Positions 60,588 to 64,000 of a stretch of DNA of 64,000 bases are shown piece after piece (position 1 is the first letter of the stretch; each line of letters opens with the position of its first letter). The notes under the pieces are model-generated. The model did no database searches. It saw nothing but the letters and a program-made list of their open reading frames with translations, and was not told where the DNA came from. The translations under genes were made by a program, and so were the position numbers. Where the stretch lies: the NCBI RefSeq assembly GCF_037153975.1, contig NZ_JBBAYJ010000016.1, positions 29,725 to 93,724 of the forward strand. The letters run 5' to 3'. The DNA is from Aquipuribacter sp. SD81 (GTDB lineage Bacteria > Actinomycetota > Actinomycetes > Actinomycetales > JBBAYJ01).

Positions 60588-62117
60588 ATGACGAAGTTGC
60601 CCGCCGCGGCCCAGAAGGTGGCGGCGGCGGACGAGGTGCTCCCGGAAGCTGAATCGGTGGCGGCCGCGGTCAGCGGTGTTTTCGATGACGCCACCTCGGT
60701 GCTGGCCGCCCTGGGCTGGGCCACCCGGATCGGCACCGGGACCAGCGGGCCTCTGCTCGCTCGGGTCCGCGCCTGGCGGGAGGCGCTCGACTACGTCGTT
60801 GAGTACCCGAACGCGCCCGGAGTGAGGCAGTTCGCGACTAAGGTCGCCGACCAGTTGGCTGCGCAGCTGCGCGCCGTCGCCAGCGGCATGCCCGAGAACG
60901 TAGCCAAGCAGATGCGCGCCGACGCGGACGAGGTGCTGCGCGTCGCCAAGACTCTCGCTAAGCCGGTGGCCTCCGTGGTCCCACACGCCAAAAAGGCGGT
61001 GAAGCCGTACGCATCCCTAACCGACCTCGAGCGGCTCGCGGTCGCCGGTAAGCTCGGCCCAGCGTCCGACCGGCTGGTCGCCGCGTTCCGCGAATGGCAC
61101 GCAGCGTTGCGCTCCTACGCCCTCACCGGAGTCGACCAGTTCGGCAACCCCCAGAGCCTCAAGGCAGCGGGTGACTCCTTGGCCACAACGATCCGCAGCG
61201 TCCTAAGCGGACGCAAGGCGGCAGCCCTGGCGAAGCAGGGCGTCGACGTAAAGCCGCCCGGCAAGTATGTCGACGCGATCGAGGTCGCCGTGGACACGCT
61301 GCGTGCGACCCAGCCCACCGAGGCCGGAGTCGAGCTACGCCGAGCCATCCTGCGGGGCCTGCTCCAGCCACCTACCCCAGAGTTGGGGAAGGTGTACCGG
61401 AACGTCATCGCTCCTGCTGCCGCCGCGCATCCGCACGCCTGGGACAAGCTGTGCAACGTGGTCGCCGCACTTCCGGCGGTGTCCAAAGGCGACAAGGACG
61501 CGGCGGACAAGATCGCGGGCCTCATCTATAAGACGCTCGGACACCTGGGCGAGTTGGCCGCCCGCGCGTCCGCGACCTACATCCGCAGTTACCAGGACGC
61601 GCTCCGGCACTCGGAGATGCTGGTTGACGTGCTGAACAATATCGCGTTCCTCAAGGCCGATAAACCGAAGAACTGGATACCTCCGTTCCAACTGCGGCTG
61701 CCGCAGACCGACCTTCGCGCCCCCGGCGTGACCGGCACCGGGATGCCGCTGTTCGTTGACGACGCGATCGCCATAGTCAATACGGACACGCGCGAGGCGT
61801 TCTTGACCTTTACCGCGCAGATGAAGGGCGGGGATGCCTCCAGCGCCGGGCTGTTCGCTCAGTGGGTTAAGGACCAGATCCGGCACTTGACCGGGCGGGT
61901 CCGCATCGAGACCGTCGACTACGTCCTGCTGTCTGAGCCGTGGGAGCAGATCGCCGAGATCACCGTGGTGACCCGGACGTTCTTCGGCACCACTACTCAG
62001 AGCACCTTGTCCCAGCTCGGCGACGAGATTGTGGTTGGCACGCTGCCAACCACTGGCGACCAACTGGCCGCGTTCGCTGAGTGGATCCTGACCTTGGCGG
62101 GCAGGATAACGCCCTGA
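60588..62117 (+). CDS. Unknown 509-residue protein
   Basis: Starts at ATG 60588, 2 bp after the preceding stop. The first 350 residues are alpha-helical (LAALGWATRIGTG; LRAILRGLLQ-type helices) and resemble no family I know; the last 160 residues are mixed (FQLRLPQTDLRAPGVTG, VDYVLLSEPWEQIAEITVVT). No signal or membrane segment. With the two upstream genes it forms the unknown core of the cassette. Confidence 0.55.
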   Translation: MTKLPAAAQKVAAADEVLPEAESVAAAVSGVFDDATSVLAALGWATRIGTGTSGPLLARVRAWREALDYVVEYPNAPGVRQFATKVADQLAAQLRAVASGMPENVAKQMRADADEVLRVAKTLAKPVASVVPHAKKAVKPYASLTDLERLAVAGKLGPASDRLVAAFREWHAALRSYALTGVDQFGNPQSLKAAGDSLATTIRSVLSGRKAAALAKQGVDVKPPGKYVDAIEVAVDTLRATQPTEAGVELRRAILRGLLQPPTPELGKVYRNVIAPAAAAHPHAWDKLCNVVAALPAVSKGDKDAADKIAGLIYKTLGHLGELAARASATYIRSYQDALRHSEMLVDVLNNIAFLKADKPKNWIPPFQLRLPQTDLRAPGVTGTGMPLFVDDAIAIVNTDTREAFLTFTAQMKGGDASSAGLFAQWVKDQIRHLTGRVRIETVDYVLLSEPWEQIAEITVVTRTFFGTTTQSTLSQLGDEIVVGTLPTTGDQLAAFAEWILTLAGRITP

Positions 62118-62123
62118 ACGGTT

Positions 62124-62640
62124 TGAACCGCCCTGAGTTCGGTAGAGACTCGGGCTATTGGATTTCGACCAGGGGCTGGTCGGTCCGTGAGGCAGCGTAG
62201 AACGCCTCCTCGAACTCCGTAGGCGGGACGTCGTCGAGGTAGCCGTGCAGGCGCTGACTGTTGCGCCAGTGGACACAGCCGAGGGTCGCGAGCTCGACGT
62301 CCTCGACGCTCTTCCACGGCTCTGATCGGGCCGGTCCGCGGATGAGCTCGGCCTTGTAGTAGCCGTTCACCGTCTCCGCGAGCACGTTATCGAAAGAGTC
62401 CCCGACGGTGTCGATCGAGGGGACCGCGCCGCTCTCTGCGAGGCGTTCGCCGTAACGTAGCGACGTGAACTGACGCCGACATCCGAGTGACACCGCAGTC
62501 CGGTCAGGTGGGTGCCGCGGGACCAGCGGGCCATCTCGATCGCGTCGAGCACCGTCTCGGTGCGCATTTTGGACGCGACGCGCCAGCCCACGATCATCCG
62601 GCTGAACGCGTGGGACTGCTGCACAAGCATGTGACACATG
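62124..62640 (-). mobile_element. IS3-family insertion sequence remnant (orfB 3' part)
   Basis: On the reverse strand two frames together give the C-terminal half of an IS3/IS150-type transposase: HAFSRMIVGWRVASKMRTET in one frame, then FTSLRYGERLAESGAVPSID, DNVLAETVNGYYKAEL and HGYLDDVPPTEFEEAFY in another, with a frameshift near 62475. orfA and the 5' part of orfB are missing. TGAACCGCCC from 62124 probably belongs to the terminal inverted repeat. Confidence 0.8.
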
Positions 62641-62743
62641 TCGGTGGCGCCAGGCCTACCGCGGAACGCATCGCCCTCGCTATCAGGCCCAGCGGGTGCC
62701 GTACTGGGTGGGTGACGGGCGCTGCCGCGCCGGGTCGGGGCAG

Positions 62744-62973
62744 GAGCTCCCAGTACTGCTTGCGTGTCGGCATGGCCTGGATGACCGGGGGCGCCGGCGC
62801 CTTCGAGGAGCAGGACGACGGTCACGAGGAGCCGCGCCTATATGTCGAACCCGAGGCGTAGTTCGCGGTGGGGCAGTCGCCGTCCGAGGCTCCACCCACA
62901 GCGGCCAGTCGGCCGCCTAGATGGCGTCTTGAGGAACTACCCCGTGCTTGAGCGCGCTGTCGTGGACCTTCAC
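62744..62973 (-). pseudogene. Decayed toxin gene of a toxin-antitoxin pair
   Basis: From GTG 62973 (GTGA overlap with the antitoxin stop) the frame reads VKVHDSALKHGVVPQDAI and then stops; PLWVEP follows, then in another frame HRELRLGFDI-stop-ARLLVTVVLLLEG, and last VIQAMPTRKQYWEL. The order matches the small toxin that accompanies CopG-type antitoxins in actinobacteria. At least two stops and two frameshifts make it non-functional. Confidence 0.6.
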
Positions 62974-63209
62974 GCGGCGAAGCCGGCCAACGCCCTGCGG
63001 ATCGCCTCCGATCGCGAGATGTGCTCGCGGGCAGCCACGGCGTCGACCGCGGCCAACTCTTCCGCGGTCAGGCGCACGGCGACGACCTGCATGGGCTCCG
63101 CGCCTCGACCGGGGCGGCCGCGTCCGCGTCGCTGCAGCCCCGCCACGTCGTAGCCGGCCCCGGCCTCGTCCGCCCACTGCTGAATCTGCTCGTCGCCCAC
63201 CACGACCAT
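62970..63209 (-). CDS. Ribbon-helix-helix (CopG-type) antitoxin
   Basis: A 79-residue protein ending in a ribbon-helix-helix domain: strand MQVVAVRLTAEELAAV, then helices AAVDAVAAREHISRSEAIRR. The N-terminal 40 residues (WADEAGAGYDV, Arg/Gly-rich linker) would contact the toxin. The gene is intact while its toxin partner is decayed. Confidence 0.75.
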   Translation of the reverse strand: MVVVGDEQIQQWADEAGAGYDVAGLQRRGRGRPGRGAEPMQVVAVRLTAEELAAVDAVAAREHISRSEAIRRALAGFAA

Positions 63210-63469
63210 TAGCGCATGACGAAATTGCGTGTGCTTGGAGCCGTCTCGGCTACTCGCGCCTTCTCGGAGAACACAACCGTGTCGACGTCTCAGTTCACTG
63301 GATGTGGGCCCAGCTCATGCGGGCACTGCTGAGCACAGCCCTGATGCCGTCACCCCGTCCGGCCGTCACGGACTGACGGCAGACGTCATCAGGCTGGCCG
63401 TGCCCGTCCCGTGCCCCCGGACCGACGCACGCCCATGAACCCGCAGGTCAGAGGCGGTACAGCAGACGC

Positions 63470-63534
63470 TCTTGAAAACCGTTGGGCGGGTACCCACTCC
63501 CGTCTCGTGGGTTCGAATCCCACGCCCTCCGCAC
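63470..63534 (+). repeat. attR: 65-bp tRNA-Ser 3' repeat
   Basis: Exact copy of 9972-10036. The sequence before it does not restore the tRNA 5' half, so this is the right boundary of the island. The 63210-63463 interval before it has no gene I can support and contains the element-end arm sequence also seen before the middle att site. Confidence 0.9.
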
Positions 63535-63557
63535 TGTGATGTCTCAGGACATCGCGG

Positions 63558-63590
63558 ACGGCCGGACCCACATTCTGTGGGTTCGGCCGT
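63558..63590. terminator. Hairpin terminator, probably of the original tRNA-Ser gene
   Basis: ACGGCCGGACCCACA (63558-63572) pairs with TGTGGGTTCGGCCGT (63576-63590) through 15 pairs including one G-T, with a 3-nt loop and T-rich downstream sequence. It lies 24 bp after attR, where the uninterrupted tRNA gene would have ended, and no such hairpin follows the tRNA at attL. Confidence 0.75.
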
Positions 63591-63614
63591 TCGTCGTTTC
63601 CGGCGGCCGCGGGG

Positions 63615-64000
63615 TCATGGGTGGCGTGGCTGGTAGCGGCGGGTGGGGTCGATGGTGAGCTCGCGGAGGAGCTCGCCGGTGTGGGCGTGGACGACGCGGA
63701 CGTGGCGGTCCTGGGCGAGGACGAGGACGCGGGTTCGGGCGTGGGCTCGGCCGATGCCGATGGAGCGCAGCCGCCCGTCGTAGCGCAGGGTGATCTTGCC
63801 GCTGGCGTCGACGCGGTCGCGTCGGACCCGGTCGTGGGTGTCACGGTCCCGCCCGGCGCGCGCGGCGGGGGTGACGGTGGCGTGGGGCAGGGAGTCGTAG
63901 AGGGTGGCGGGGGTGGCGTGGTGGGGCAGGGACCGGTGGGGGCGGTGGTGGTTGTACTGCTCGACGAAGGTGTCGATGAGGCCTTGCAGCTGCTGGACGG
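63615..64000 (-). CDS. IS481-like transposase, C-terminal part (cut by window edge)
   Basis: The reverse frame runs from the window edge to TGA at 63615-63617. It reads QLQGLIDTFVEQYNHHRPHR at the start, the end of an integrase catalytic core with its final Glu region, and then ASGKITLRYDGRLRSIGIG, TRVLVLAQDRHVRVV and TGELLRELTIDPTRRYQP, typical of actinobacterial IS481-type transposases. It lies outside the island. Confidence 0.8.
   Translation of the reverse strand, partial: VQQLQGLIDTFVEQYNHHRPHRSLPHHATPATLYDSLPHATVTPAARAGRDRDTHDRVRRDRVDASGKITLRYDGRLRSIGIGRAHARTRVLVLAQDRHVRVVHAHTGELLRELTIDPTRRYQPRHP

Larger units (their letters stand above)
54669..63534. mobile_element. Integrase-less tandem cassette (CIME-like), 8.9 kb
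   Basis: The segment is bounded by the middle and right att copies and has neither integrase nor transfer genes. Such a cis-mobilizable element can be carried by the neighbouring ICE through the shared att. It holds a nuclease remnant, three unknown large genes, an IS3 remnant and a decayed toxin-antitoxin locus. Confidence 0.65.

Noticed and set aside
62487..62861. Forward open frame over the IS remnant and toxin remnant
   Set aside because: It lies opposite recognisable transposase and toxin fragments and shows no domain or ribosome site.
63464..63533. Third tRNA-Ser gene at the right end
   Set aside because: The 3' part is perfect but the sequence before the anticodon loop is element-end DNA, so it is only the attR fragment.
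10035..63534. Prophage interpretation of the island
   Set aside because: No capsid, portal, terminase or tail genes were found; relaxase, VirB4, VirD4 and other T4SS genes indicate conjugation.
1..64000. CRISPR arrays or rRNA genes
   Set aside because: I saw no series of regularly spaced short repeats and no rRNA-like stretch on either strand.

Overview
The window is high-GC, densely packed DNA with many GTG starts and stop/start overlaps of the GTGA, ATGA and TGATG type. This suggests an actinobacterium (Actinomycetota). A DesA3-like desaturase with its reductase, a SHOCT protein, DUF1269/DUF6325 proteins and an IS481-type transposase fit that; I cannot name the genus.

Positions 1-9,940 are ordinary chromosome: an AI-2E-type exporter fragment, a stress-type cluster (DUF1269, HerA-like ATPase, membrane protein, DUF6325, SHOCT), a leaderless fatty-acid desaturase/ferredoxin-reductase operon behind a perfect palindromic operator, a GGDEF-EAL cyclic-di-GMP protein and a LapA-like protein. 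A second palindrome class (TCACCCG-N3-CGGGTGA) precedes several of these genes.

A tRNA-Ser(UGA) gene at 9,941-10,033 is the integration site of a large island. Its 3' end recurs as a 65-bp exact repeat at 63,470-63,534 (outer attR, followed by what looks like the chromosomal tRNA terminator), and a diverged copy lies at 54,669-54,696. I read this as a tandem array: an integrative and conjugative element (ICE, about 10.0-54.7 kb) next to a cis-mobilizable cassette (about 54.7-63.5 kb) with no integrase of its own.

The ICE carries a Rep-like wHTH protein, excisionase and tyrosine integrase (16.4-19.5 kb), MobC plus relaxase (21.9-23.9 kb), and a Gram-positive type IV secretion operon (38.5 down to 30.8 kb: pilin-like, TcpC/VirB8-like, VirB6/TrbL-like, SCO6880, VirB4, VirD4, DUF4913), with lipoprotein and lytic-transglycosylase/M23 genes divergent (38.7-40.5 kb). 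Cargo includes an AT-richer MBL-fold hydrolase plus N6-adenine methyltransferase pair (10.5-14.0 kb), HD, Nudix and XRE/PLD-like genes, small unknowns at 24.9-31 kb, an XRE - ImmA/IrrE - MAB_1171c - PAP2-like operon (40.6-43.5 kb), and a defence operon with hsdM, hsdS, a NucS-like nuclease, hsdR and a KAP NTPase, followed by a pentapeptide-repeat protein (43.7-54.3 kb).

The cassette holds three consecutive large genes I cannot assign (about 1270, 461 and 509 aa), then an IS3 remnant and a toxin-antitoxin locus with an intact ribbon-helix-helix antitoxin and a decayed toxin. This trio and the MBL/methyltransferase pair are the best candidates for undescribed systems. The window ends in a partial IS481-like transposase.
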